Shown here piece after piece: positions 8,852-17,858 of a stretch of 64,000 nucleotides of DNA (its first letter is position 1; every line of letters starts with the position of its first letter). The position numbers and the translations under genes are program-made. The DNA lies in assembly GCF_003731635.1 (NCBI RefSeq), contig NZ_RCUA01000032.1, positions 124,548 through 188,547 of the forward strand, written 5' to 3'. The DNA comes from Marisediminitalea oceani (lineage in GTDB: Bacteria > Pseudomonadota > Gammaproteobacteria > Enterobacterales > Alteromonadaceae). The notes under the pieces were generated by a model. It saw only the letters and a program-made list of their open reading frames with translations, searched no databases and was not told the origin of the DNA.

Positions 8852-10949
8852 AAGGAGTCTCCAGCTCGAAGGGAGAAATCGATTCAGATTTGTTTAAAAA
8901 ATCTTGGAGTGAAACAATTTTTAACGCTTGAACCTCTGCTAACACAGAATCCTTTGGTGCGCTATTAGCTGATTTGGTTCTAGTTTGGATTTCATCAGCA
9001 ACCGCGTTTGGAAATCGGTCGGTATGGATACTAAAAGGGCATCCTCCACATCTTTCTATTGTGCCTTTGGATAGTTCTGGTATTCCATCTTGGTTCGCGC
9101 ATCCTGAAAGTTTTGCCAGTGCAGTTTTCTTGGGACAGACGCATATTGTGCCCCATACTTGCTGTTTAAACTCAGCGCCCACTCGTCGTAAGTATCGCAC
9201 CATTTTTTCGACGATCATTTCTCGCTCGTAAACGTCCACTTTTTTGTTGAAATGCTTTGACCAAGCTTCGAACTTTTTCTTAATCTTACCTCCGCTTTTG
9301 CCCCCCATTTTACGCTTTCCATTAATAGCATCTCTTATGAAAGCAGCAGTCCATGTCTCGCCAATATCGCGCATTTCTTTTAAGAACTTTTCGTCGGTTA
9401 TATAACGCTTGGTCATTTCAATATTGAAGTGACGCAAGTGATGTGACAAGGCTCCAATATAAGCCCCTTCAAATCGGTAGAAATACAGTAACGCGAAAAT
9501 CCTGCGATATTGATGGAATGAAAAATTCCACTCTTTCTCATTGCCATCAGGGAGATGGTATAAGTAAAAATCATTCAAGGCGTTTTTTACTACTTTATCG
9601 TTAAGCTGAACGATTTCGCCGGATGTCGCTCTATATTGCCAGATTGAATCATTCCCCGATTGAAACCTTGCTGATTCACTCAATTTTTCCAGTAAATCAA
9701 CCGCTTTTTTTACCAACAAAGGAACGGGGCATAAATCATATCGTTGCAGTGTTTTTTCTATGTAAATCGTCAACCAATAGGCATTATCACCTCGGCCTTC
9801 ATCTATACATTTATAGCCTAAATCGAAAATTTCTTCTTTTCGTCTTGCTGTAAGTGAAGCAATAACCGTAAAGCACGCAGCTGCTAATTGGCGTATGATA
9901 TTTTCCAATGTGAATTCGTCGCGAAATTTGCAAACTCCATCACGCATTTTGACGTTTAGTCCTTTACTCAAAAGACGCTGGCTAGCAGTCTTTGAGTCAG
10001 CGTTGCTGTCATTCAAACTTATTATTTCATCGCCGTAATTTAGAACCCATTTGGCGCTTTCACTCATCATTGAGAATGCTAGCTTTGGTGGGATTGTTTT
10101 CGTTCTATTCGCTATTGTGCCGAGGTGACTCGCTACCTTGGAGCTGCTTGTTAAAAATGGCGCTTCGGCAAAATTCTTACAGGTGAAGTAATGCTGCCAA
10201 GACCAGATTTCTTCTAATGGTACGAGCTTTCTATGAACATCTTGCGAAGTTACAACGCTAGGGTTGAAATCCATCTCTTCTAAGACGTCTTCATACGACA
10301 TACTCTGAAGGTCTCTTCCATTAAAATTATTTGCTATTTGAGTTTCAAACCAACTTATAATCTGTCCAGAATAGTGCGCGGGTTGCGTTGGAAGTGCTGC
10401 TACCCCAGCCATTTCATAGACGCTCCTTCTACTTACTCTTTTACCTTTGTTAAAGGGTAATCCGGCATCTGAGTTTACTGCTGATTTCAGATACGAAAAT
10501 ACTTTTTCAGGAATTCCTAATGCCAGCTCACTACCGAAAGCAATCTTTTTAGAGAACTCTTCAACGTGCCATCGCTTGACGTTAGAAAGTGAACGGATTT
10601 TATATTGACTAAGCCAGCATATGAATATTAGAAAAGATTTAAGCCTGAGTGCATGTACTCCTGCACCAATTACGGGGTTTTGTAACCTAAACACCTCTAA
10701 GTATTCGATAACTAACTGATAAAGTTCCCGGTTCTTGATGTCTGTTAACTTGCTCCCATCAAGCAATGTGCAATCTAGATTAACTTTTTTGGTCTGTCGA
10801 TTTTCTCCTTGAACATCGATGATCTCAATGAGATTGTGTTCGAAAGTAATATTGGCTAACCAGGGCCACTTTTTCTGGTCATGAGCGTACTGTGAATCAC
10901 GACAGCCGTTAATGAAAATATCTACTAATGCCAATTCACTCATTACCAA
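8844..10949 (-). CDS. Large tyrosine recombinase, 701 aa
   Basis: The C-terminal half is a tyrosine-recombinase catalytic domain: SLTARRKEE (R369/370), HQYRR (H479, R482), HHLRH (H507) and the nucleophile in KRYI (Y516). About 370 residues precede it, far more than the usual 100-residue core-binding domain. The last 180 residues hold a basic region and a cysteine cluster (CVC, GC, then RCGGCPF around residues 600-650), likely a zinc-binding module. Size and layout are closer to Tn554 TnpB-like recombinases than to phage integrases. It overlaps the stop of the 989-aa gene; the ATG at 10943 (third codon) is an alternative start. Confidence 0.8.
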   Translation of the reverse strand: MVMSELALVDIFINGCRDSQYAHDQKKWPWLANITFEHNLIEIIDVQGENRQTKKVNLDCTLLDGSKLTDIKNRELYQLVIEYLEVFRLQNPVIGAGVHALRLKSFLIFICWLSQYKIRSLSNVKRWHVEEFSKKIAFGSELALGIPEKVFSYLKSAVNSDAGLPFNKGKRVSRRSVYEMAGVAALPTQPAHYSGQIISWFETQIANNFNGRDLQSMSYEDVLEEMDFNPSVVTSQDVHRKLVPLEEIWSWQHYFTCKNFAEAPFLTSSSKVASHLGTIANRTKTIPPKLAFSMMSESAKWVLNYGDEIISLNDSNADSKTASQRLLSKGLNVKMRDGVCKFRDEFTLENIIRQLAAACFTVIASLTARRKEEIFDLGYKCIDEGRGDNAYWLTIYIEKTLQRYDLCPVPLLVKKAVDLLEKLSESARFQSGNDSIWQYRATSGEIVQLNDKVVKNALNDFYLYHLPDGNEKEWNFSFHQYRRIFALLYFYRFEGAYIGALSHHLRHFNIEMTKRYITDEKFLKEMRDIGETWTAAFIRDAINGKRKMGGKSGGKIKKKFEAWSKHFNKKVDVYEREMIVEKMVRYLRRVGAEFKQQVWGTICVCPKKTALAKLSGCANQDGIPELSKGTIERCGGCPFSIHTDRFPNAVADEIQTRTKSANSAPKDSVLAEVQALKIVSLQDFLNKSESISPFELETPCE

Positions 10950-13912
10950 GGTTCCGGTAAATTGAAGTTATCGTCACTCATCTTTTGGTTAGCAATCTCC
11001 ATAGCTGCTCTTTTAATTGAACTCAGTTTCCCTCTAGTCATTTTTTGTTCCAAAACAACAAAATAAAATGCTTGCCATGCCACCCAAACGTCTTCCCACC
11101 TATCAGAATTTTTGCTTAAAAATGCCTCTTCATGTTGTTCAAGAGATGTACGCCATATTATCATGTCTGAAATTGATTCCGGGTCTGCACTTACCCACAT
11201 CCTTTTTTTGCTATCGTTGTGTTTACATTGAACGCAATGTTCAACCTCATTACATTTTGATGTTTTTCCTGACGAATCTATTATAATTCGATCGCTGCAA
11301 TAAACGCCGAAACCAGTTCTTTGCGCACTTTTTCGTCTTGAATCCCATTCTTTTTCACTCATATTAAGCTTTGTATGCGGGTTGTCTTCACCTGATGTCA
11401 TCACAAACTCGAGCGTTTTTTGGTAGTCCAAGATCTGGTTTTCCATTTTGATTCTATGTGGGAGTTTACTTGTGTAGCCTTCCGTTGTTGAACCTTGCTC
11501 GTGCTGTGCCATTAATTGAGCAACACCTAAGTTAGTGGGATCCTGTAGTTGGATGTCAAGCAGCACTGTTGGGCGCAACATGGACGGCACTAAGTTGAAT
11601 TTTTCTAAGTAGCTTGAGGTATCACAAATCGCTTTAAAATCAGCTCGAAATGCAGACTCTTTAAGAAGTTGTAACTTGCCACTGTGAAAATACATGGCTA
11701 ACGATGTAGTATCTGAGTCCACAGCCGCATTTACGGAGTTTAAAATTTTGGCTAAGTACTCAAGGGCGCTAACAGCACTGATGAGTTCATCGTCGGATGC
11801 TTTAACGGCTAGGTCATCATAAATAGCTTTTCCTTTTGAACGTTCTTTATGACCCACAACTTTCTTATGATATTCAACATTAGAGGCTTTTACACAATCC
11901 CTTGTCAAAGTTAGAGCTACAGAAACATTCGCACCACTCTCACACAGATAAAGCGTAAGGGCTGCGCTAATGGCTTCTCTGGTCGGAATTAGATGTGCTG
12001 CAACATGCTGTATTCCACCTACCAACGAGTACTTCTTGTTCCACATTTGGTATCCGGTAGTTGCTTCATTAGGTGGCGTACAAGAATACTCCGAACTTAT
12101 GATCGCGAGAAGGTTACTTAGTGTTTTATCTTTATTGTTTTGTGGCAACACATTCGATAAATAGTCCTTCCAGCTCCTCAAGTTACTCGCTCTCTGCGCT
12201 AACTTTTTTGCAAACTCTTTGGTATCAACATTCGCAGCTCTTATTAACTCAGGGCCCTGCTCGAAGATATCCTTCCACTCCCGAAACATTCTGCTTGCCA
12301 CTACGCGAATCTCAAGTAACCGGGATTGCGTAATTTCGTGGATAGCTTCGGTTAGATCTTCAGGCAAATCAGGAGTTGTCGCTTTTTCAAGCAATAGCGT
12401 GTTTAAAAAAGCTTGAGTATCATTGCCAGCGCGAATCTCAATGTCTCTGTATTTAGCTGCATCAAAGAGGACTTTTTCTATTAGATCTTTGTCTTTCTTT
12501 TTAACAGTTGCTTCAGCCAGTGAAGCTTTATGATTTCGATCATTACGGCTAGTTCTTCCTTTGGTTAAAAAAATGTACTTAGGTAGAACTCTCGCGCTAC
12601 CGAATTCCGAAATAATTTTTAAGTTTGGATTACCCTTTGGATTTTCTTGAAGAATAGATGCCCTGTAACGCATACAAACTTCCCCAAAAAGTTGCTGCGA
12701 AATTTTCTTATCACTCTTCAGTAATTCAAACACCTCACTTTCTATATTGCTCGAATCCGCCAGCCATTCAAAAAAACGTTTGATATTTAGATATTTGTTC
12801 TTTGCACTGCTAGTTGCACAACTATTGGAAATTGCAATAAACGCTGTTCCTATTTTTTCGGCAAAACATAGTCCATAAAGATTTACTAATGATTGAAATG
12901 AATAAACCCTTTTATGTTTTACCGAAAAGGGCGTAGCACCCAAATTTATATGAGGAGCCCCAAAAACATTAAAGGATTTTTTCGTCTTACCCTTTTTTTG
13001 TGAGAGGTGAAGTTCACGAGTCCTTTGCTCAATCTGTGACATCAGGACTAGGCTCGATCTAATCTTGCCGACTCCTATATTTAACTTATCCGCCAACCAT
13101 TTAATGCTGATCACCCGGGAAGATGAATCGAGAACAAGTCTCTCATCATTACAATCAAGGAGGAGTTTCAAATCTTCTAGATATACATCGCCTGAATACT
13201 GTGAATAGTTTTCAGATTGAATAATACAATCATACTCATTGAATAGTTTTTTTAACTTAGGGGCTCTTTGTTCTGCAATGGATGTACTTTGATTCTTAGG
13301 TAAACCAAAGTGGCTCATCACGGCCATTCGATTTAATTTACCGAGTTCATTCACTGGGAGTTTACGCTGATGTTTCAAAGATTCTAAGTATTGCCTGATG
13401 GCTGGCACTTCTTTTCCCCACCGTGTGCCTATGATTCCTTTATCATAAAGCTCATCATCAAACTCCTTTACCATCTTTCTCATCCACAGCCAACTCTCTG
13501 TACTTCTTAAGAGCGCTGATTCCGGCAAGTTGAATTTTTTTGCAAATGCTCGAAGTGATATGCGTCCCGCTTTATCCCCTTGTGGATTGAGCGGTATTTT
13601 TCGGGGCGATTGCCGTAGTGAATCTAATAGCTGATTTAGTCGTTTTGGAGTGCCAAACTCTAAATTTATTCCGGCGATTTCCCCCTCATTCTCAAGCAGT
13701 TCAGATTCAAAGCTATCAATTGTACCTTTTACCCATTCATATTTTTTGAGTTTGTTATAATTTGAAAGTGAATTGTGTTGAAATCCAAATTCCTTTTCTA
13801 TTATCTTTCTAGCAATTTTTCCCTTGTGGATAGGCAAAGCTCGCTTTTCAAGCAAACTTGTTAACAGTCCCCTTAACTTATTGGGTGTATCGTACGTCTC
13901 GAACCCCGCCAT
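10943..13912 (-). CDS. Giant recombinase-like protein, 989 aa, catalytic set incomplete
   Basis: Residues about 640-815 follow a tyrosine-recombinase plan: a SGANVSVALTLTRDCV segment where the first catalytic arginine is expected, PSMLRPT (R780), AQHEQGSTTEGY with H804 and Y813. The expected first Arg is Asn (N662) and the His of the HxxR box is absent, so strand cleavage is doubtful. The N-terminus holds three or four related modules of roughly 70-80 residues (about 9-75, 88-160, 170-232, 243-300), each with a hydrophobic LxxLL start, a KL/GR-type turn and a helix-turn-helix-like end; they probably bind repeated DNA sites. C872, C887, C893 and C896 form a likely zinc site. It starts 6 bp after thyA. 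Confidence 0.7.
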   Translation of the reverse strand: MAGFETYDTPNKLRGLLTSLLEKRALPIHKGKIARKIIEKEFGFQHNSLSNYNKLKKYEWVKGTIDSFESELLENEGEIAGINLEFGTPKRLNQLLDSLRQSPRKIPLNPQGDKAGRISLRAFAKKFNLPESALLRSTESWLWMRKMVKEFDDELYDKGIIGTRWGKEVPAIRQYLESLKHQRKLPVNELGKLNRMAVMSHFGLPKNQSTSIAEQRAPKLKKLFNEYDCIIQSENYSQYSGDVYLEDLKLLLDCNDERLVLDSSSRVISIKWLADKLNIGVGKIRSSLVLMSQIEQRTRELHLSQKKGKTKKSFNVFGAPHINLGATPFSVKHKRVYSFQSLVNLYGLCFAEKIGTAFIAISNSCATSSAKNKYLNIKRFFEWLADSSNIESEVFELLKSDKKISQQLFGEVCMRYRASILQENPKGNPNLKIISEFGSARVLPKYIFLTKGRTSRNDRNHKASLAEATVKKKDKDLIEKVLFDAAKYRDIEIRAGNDTQAFLNTLLLEKATTPDLPEDLTEAIHEITQSRLLEIRVVASRMFREWKDIFEQGPELIRAANVDTKEFAKKLAQRASNLRSWKDYLSNVLPQNNKDKTLSNLLAIISSEYSCTPPNEATTGYQMWNKKYSLVGGIQHVAAHLIPTREAISAALTLYLCESGANVSVALTLTRDCVKASNVEYHKKVVGHKERSKGKAIYDDLAVKASDDELISAVSALEYLAKILNSVNAAVDSDTTSLAMYFHSGKLQLLKESAFRADFKAICDTSSYLEKFNLVPSMLRPTVLLDIQLQDPTNLGVAQLMAQHEQGSTTEGYTSKLPHRIKMENQILDYQKTLEFVMTSGEDNPHTKLNMSEKEWDSRRKSAQRTGFGVYCSDRIIIDSSGKTSKCNEVEHCVQCKHNDSKKRMWVSADPESISDMIIWRTSLEQHEEAFLSKNSDRWEDVWVAWQAFYFVVLEQKMTRGKLSSIKRAAMEIANQKMSDDNFNLPEPW

Positions 13913-13918
13913 TAGAAC

Positions 13919-14836
13919 TTAAACCGCTACAGGAGCAGCGATTGCAGGATGCGGGTCGTAACCGACCAACTCGAAGTCGTCGATAGTGTAATCGAACAAA
14001 GAAGCTGGTTTGCGTTTAATCTTCAATGTAGGAAATGTTTTTGGCTTTCGTTGCAACTGTTCATCCACCTGTTTGATATGATTCATATAAATGTGAACAT
14101 CCATACCAAACCATACTATCTCGCCCACATCATACCCTGTCTGTTGAGCAAGCAAGCTTGTTAAGAAAGCCAAATTCGCGACGTTAAAGGGCTGCCCCAA
14201 AAATCCATCAGCGGATCTTTGCACTAATGCTCCAGATAATTTATTGGTATTAGGTTCGACAAAAAACTGATAATGCTTGTGACAGGGGGGGAGTGCCATC
14301 TTGTCCAACTCACCCACATTCCAGCCATCAAAGAGAATCCGTCTTGAATAAGGGTTATTTCTTAGCATATCAACGACTTGTGAAACTTGGTCTATCTCCT
14401 TACCGTCCTCAGTTCGCCACTTTCGCCACTGCTTACCATATACTGGACCAAGGTCTCCCCACTTATCTGCAAACTCCTGGCTGTCTAGCACACGCTGTTC
14501 AAACTCCTTCATCGATATCGACCGATCAGCACTATCACCAGGCTGAGCTTCTATAAACTTTTTATATGGCCAATCACTCCAGATATGTACATTTTGCTGA
14601 ACTAACTCACGAATATTTGAGCCTCCCGACAGCATCCATAACATCTCTTTAAACGCTGTTTTCCAATACACCCTCTTTGTTGTAAAGACAGGAAAGCCTT
14701 TCGAAAGGTCGAATCGCATAGTGTGTCCAAATATAGCTTTCGTGCCTACCCCAGTTCGGTCTACTCTCTCACTTCCACTCTCAAGTATGAGTTTCAGCAT
14801 ATCCAAGTATTGATCTTCAGGATGTAAGTTTTTCAT
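13919..14836 (-). CDS. thyA: Thymidylate synthase carried by the island
   Basis: Makes dTMP from dUMP using methylene-tetrahydrofolate. It is complete at 305 residues: DRTGVGT (26-32), the catalytic cysteine in LPPCH (C185), QRSADGFLGQPFN (substrate-binding Arg and Asn) and the normal C-terminus ending APVAV. An insertion at about residues 90-128 makes it longer than the 264-residue E. coli enzyme, and it lacks the insertion found before the active site of the resident ThyA, so the two are not recent duplicates. It lies 6 bp upstream of the 989-aa recombinase gene and reads in the same direction, so it leads the mobility operon. Since the resident thyA is truncated, this copy probably supplies the cell's thymidylate. 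Confidence 0.95.
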   Translation of the reverse strand: MKNLHPEDQYLDMLKLILESGSERVDRTGVGTKAIFGHTMRFDLSKGFPVFTTKRVYWKTAFKEMLWMLSGGSNIRELVQQNVHIWSDWPYKKFIEAQPGDSADRSISMKEFEQRVLDSQEFADKWGDLGPVYGKQWRKWRTEDGKEIDQVSQVVDMLRNNPYSRRILFDGWNVGELDKMALPPCHKHYQFFVEPNTNKLSGALVQRSADGFLGQPFNVANLAFLTSLLAQQTGYDVGEIVWFGMDVHIYMNHIKQVDEQLQRKPKTFPTLKIKRKPASLFDYTIDDFELVGYDPHPAIAAPVAV

Positions 14837-14874
14837 TTAGTTTCATTACCTTTTAGCTGCAAAGATTAATATAG

Positions 14875-14894
14875 AGTATCTAAGTCTCGATACT
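14875..14894 (-). promoter_or_regulatory. Inverted repeat upstream of island thyA operon
   Basis: AGTATC-N8-GATACT, a perfect 6-bp inverted repeat, about 40-60 bp upstream of the thyA start. A TATATT sequence immediately on the gene side could be the -10 element. The placement suits an operator controlling the thyA-recombinase operon. No regulator was identified. Confidence 0.35.
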
Positions 14895-15089
14895 AGATTA
14901 CTTCACAACATTTGTTAGCATTTATTCGAGAGCTTATAATAGTGACGTGGTGGTCTTTAGCTTCAATTCATTAAGTTCTTTAGGTCTACCAAATGTATTC
15001 TTTTTAACTATGTTCCCCTTTACCTCTCTCACCTTTTTAAATCACGTACAATTTTCATGCAGGCACGAAGCTGTCAGATCGAGTATGAA

Positions 15090-15386
15090 TCAAGATACCT
15101 TAAATACCGGTTCAGACCACTGCCCAAAAGTGAACATCTTATAAGTATTGGTTCCGGGATAGACCAAAACAGGCGTTGGGTTATAGTCATTGGTAGGCTT
15201 GAATCTAGCTACCAAATCAACAATAACTTTCATTGCTTTTTCTTCCTCTTCTATCACTTTGGCGTCATCTATATCTCTACTGAAATTTTTTTCATATCTT
15301 CTACGCAAATCGAGCGAGGCACCCTTTTTCACATAATGTATATCATGATGTGTGGGCTTAAAAAGATAACCAATTTTAAAACTCAT
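15090..15386 (-). CDS. Small hypothetical protein, 98 aa
   Basis: Not recognised. The frame is preceded by GGGAG about 10 bases before the ATG. The peptide is charged, with an acidic DIDDAKVIEEEEKAM helix at about residues 38-52, and has no membrane segment or signal peptide. It reads away from the DUF2971 gene and toward the island thyA. A plus-strand frame covers part of the same stretch but has a poorer start and composition, so I prefer this one; either could be spurious. Confidence 0.4.
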   Translation of the reverse strand: MSFKIGYLFKPTHHDIHYVKKGASLDLRRRYEKNFSRDIDDAKVIEEEEKAMKVIVDLVARFKPTNDYNPTPVLVYPGTNTYKMFTFGQWSEPVFKVS

Positions 15387-15816
15387 TGAAGATTACTCCC
15401 AAGTGAATTGCAATTTCATTCCGGCGATTTTTTAGTAGCTACCGACCACCTCAGAGACTGGCATCGGCTCTACAGAACTTCTACCTACCACGTATACACT
15501 CATTATATAAATATAGGGCCAGAGATAAAAAAATCAAGAAATAAAACCCCGTAATCATATTGATTATTATGGCTTTTTTGTTTCATGCCGAGACGATTTA
15601 CATTCACTCAATTGAGTCATAAATAGTCACTTTAGAGGTTGAGAGTGGTCTGGAGCGGACATCAGGCCGATTGCCCTCGTACGACTTATTTGTACGTGAA
15701 CCGGACCTTAGCTTTAACCAGCGCTTTAATCTATCTTCCTAATCGAAATAGATAGTTGTTATAGTGGGATAACGACATAAACAGTCGATGATATGACTGA
15801 CGACTTAGGGTTATAA
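15387..15816. other. Intergenic region, 430 bp
   Basis: A+T-rich with no convincing gene. It should hold the promoters of the two divergent flanking genes. CAGTC-N8-GACTG at 15782-15799, just before the DUF2971 gene, could be an operator; TATAGT at about 15759 is a possible -10 element. Confidence 0.4.
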
Positions 15817-16977
15817 ATGGATTTCGAAAAACTTGTTGGTTACCTTTCGAGAGGAAAACTCCAAAAAGTACATTTAGTAAAAAATCAAAGGTGTGTTTCT
15901 GGTGCAATTGAGTATTTTAATATCAGTATTGAAGCCGCTAACGGTGAAATTACTAATTTCAATGTACTAAAAAGTAATGCTGTCCTATTTAATTATTGTT
16001 TGAAGGTAGCTAACGAACAAGGTGTTGAAGTGCGAGAAAGCAATGCTGAAATAGAGAGTGGATATGTTATTGAAGACGTCGGAGATATGCTTCCAGACGA
16101 ATCTATGCTCTGGCGCTACATGGATTTCAGTAAGTTCTTAGACTTGATAACATCTTCGTGTATTTGGATGTGCAGGATGGATATATTGCAAGCAACAGAT
16201 CCTATGGAAGGACGAATTCCTGACTCCGAGTTTATCGCACTAAAATCTCACCTTCATGCCGTAAATTGGGCTCCAGTGTCTTATGGAAATGGAAAGCATG
16301 TATTTGGTGGCCAAAACACATCATTAGAACCGAAAATGAAGAGCCTTACTCAAGCACAGATAGCTGATTCTAACTACTCATTGCAAGAAGAACTAGAATA
16401 CCATCGACCAAGTAATCTATATATAAATTGCTGGCATATAAGTGAGCATGAAAACAACGCTATGTGGTCTATTTATGGGAAAGTTTCAAATAGTTTAGCG
16501 ATTGTCACCAACTATTCGGCCCTTAAGAAAAGCTTTGGTGCAGATAAGAACTTCAAGTTGCATGCTGGTGTTGTCAATTATATTGATTATGAAAATGAAG
16601 GTTTTAAACTTCCTATAACCTCAGGACGATTTGGGCGTGTATTGACCAAAGAAAGAGCGTACGCTGATGAAAGAGAGTTACGTATTTTCTTTGAAGACCA
16701 TGGAATGGTTAATGATTTAATTGATACAACAGTTCCGTTTGATTATTTTCCTTCTGAAGAACTAATCAAGGACTATAAACAGGGAGTTAAACCTGAGGTA
16801 GATTTGAATATCTTAATCGAGAGAATAATAATTAATCCAGATGCTGACCTTGAGTTTGTTAATAAAGTTAAAAATACTGTAGGTGACTTACTTCCCAAGC
16901 TTGATCCCACAAAGATAGTACAATCGTCTTTAAAAGCCTATAAACCTCAAAAGCCCAGACCATTCGATTACCCATAA
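15817..16977 (+). CDS. DUF2971 domain protein, 386 aa
   Basis: Residues about 95-320 match the layout of DUF2971 proteins: LWRYMDFSKFLDLI, then NCWHISEHENNAMWSIYG, then KERAYADERELRIFF. The family is frequent in mobile islands and its biochemical role is unknown to me; a defence role is often suspected. The first 95 residues form an extra N-terminal domain. AGGG precedes the ATG. An IS21 element lies 34 bp downstream, so it stands as a single-gene unit. Confidence 0.7.
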   Translation: MDFEKLVGYLSRGKLQKVHLVKNQRCVSGAIEYFNISIEAANGEITNFNVLKSNAVLFNYCLKVANEQGVEVRESNAEIESGYVIEDVGDMLPDESMLWRYMDFSKFLDLITSSCIWMCRMDILQATDPMEGRIPDSEFIALKSHLHAVNWAPVSYGNGKHVFGGQNTSLEPKMKSLTQAQIADSNYSLQEELEYHRPSNLYINCWHISEHENNAMWSIYGKVSNSLAIVTNYSALKKSFGADKNFKLHAGVVNYIDYENEGFKLPITSGRFGRVLTKERAYADERELRIFFEDHGMVNDLIDTTVPFDYFPSEELIKDYKQGVKPEVDLNILIERIIINPDADLEFVNKVKNTVGDLLPKLDPTKIVQSSLKAYKPQKPRPFDYP

Positions 16978-17103
16978 TGATTAGAAGTAGAAGGTTGCTT
17001 TTGACCAAATTGCGTATTCCGATTTACTTGAACGGCCATTCCGGTTTTATTTGAACACTTCAGATCAACGCATCGTTGGCTAGTCGATTTTTACCTTAAG
17101 TGT

Positions 17104-17847
17104 TCAAGTGGCGTCAACGGTTGCCAGTGTTTTTCTCATTGATTCCCCTTTTAGCTTTATCCGGTGAGCGTTGTGCATCAGGCGGTCGAGGATGGCGTCA
17201 GCCAGCGTGTTATCACCGATGGATTGATACCACTGGTCAGTGGGTAACTGGCTGATGAGGATAGTTGAGCTGCTGCCGTGGCGATCATCCATGATCTCCA
17301 TCAGGTCGTTGCGCTGCGCCGCTTTTAGCGGCTCCAGTCCCCAGTCATCCAGGATGAGCAGGTTGAGTTTAGCCAGGCTTTTAAGCTTCTTGCTGTATGT
17401 ACCATCGGCTTTGGCCTGGGTGAGTTCCATGAGCAGACGACTTACCCGGTAGTATTTCACCGTGTAGCCTTTCAGGCAGGCGGTGTTAGCGAGTGCACAG
17501 GCGATATAGGTCTTCCCGGTGCCACACGGCCCGGTGAGTAACAGGTTTTGCTGCCGTTGTAGCCAGTCGCATTGCAGTAGCCCAGTCATGACACTTTTTT
17601 GCAGACCGCGTGGATGCTGGTAGTCGATATCATGGGCGTTGGCCGCGAGTTTCAGTTGCGCCTGTTTCAGCAGGCGCTGTTGTTTACGGTTATCCCGTTC
17701 ATGGATTTCCTGGTCGGTCAGCAGTTGCAGGCGTTCGGCGAAGCATAAGTCCTGATACTGGCCCGGTTGTTCCAGTTGCTGACTCAGTGCTTTAGCCATG
17801 CCACTGAGTTTAAGTTGGTGCAGCTGTGAGAGTGTGGTACTTAGCAT
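17104..17847 (-). CDS. istB: IS21 transposition helper ATPase IstB
   Basis: A AAA+ ATPase of 247 residues that assembles on target DNA and stimulates the IstA transposase. Walker A is GPCGTGKT (about 106-113), Walker B is LLILDDWGLE. AGGAG lies just before the ATG; it follows istA after an 11-bp gap. Length is normal for the family. Confidence 0.93.
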   Translation of the reverse strand: MLSTTLSQLHQLKLSGMAKALSQQLEQPGQYQDLCFAERLQLLTDQEIHERDNRKQQRLLKQAQLKLAANAHDIDYQHPRGLQKSVMTGLLQCDWLQRQQNLLLTGPCGTGKTYIACALANTACLKGYTVKYYRVSRLLMELTQAKADGTYSKKLKSLAKLNLLILDDWGLEPLKAAQRNDLMEIMDDRHGSSSTILISQLPTDQWYQSIGDNTLADAILDRLMHNAHRIKLKGESMRKTLATVDAT

Positions 17848-17858
17848 GGGTTTTCTCC

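Noticed and set aside
4359..13912. Naming the operon as gamma-mobile-trio gmtY/gmtZ/gmtX
   Set aside because: Sizes and recombinase content are suggestive, but I cannot verify homology and the operon has extra members, including a helicase and thyA.
15057..15389. Plus-strand 110-residue frame overlapping the minus-strand 98-residue gene
   Set aside because: No clear ribosome-binding site and a hydrophobic, Phe-rich composition typical of an antisense frame.
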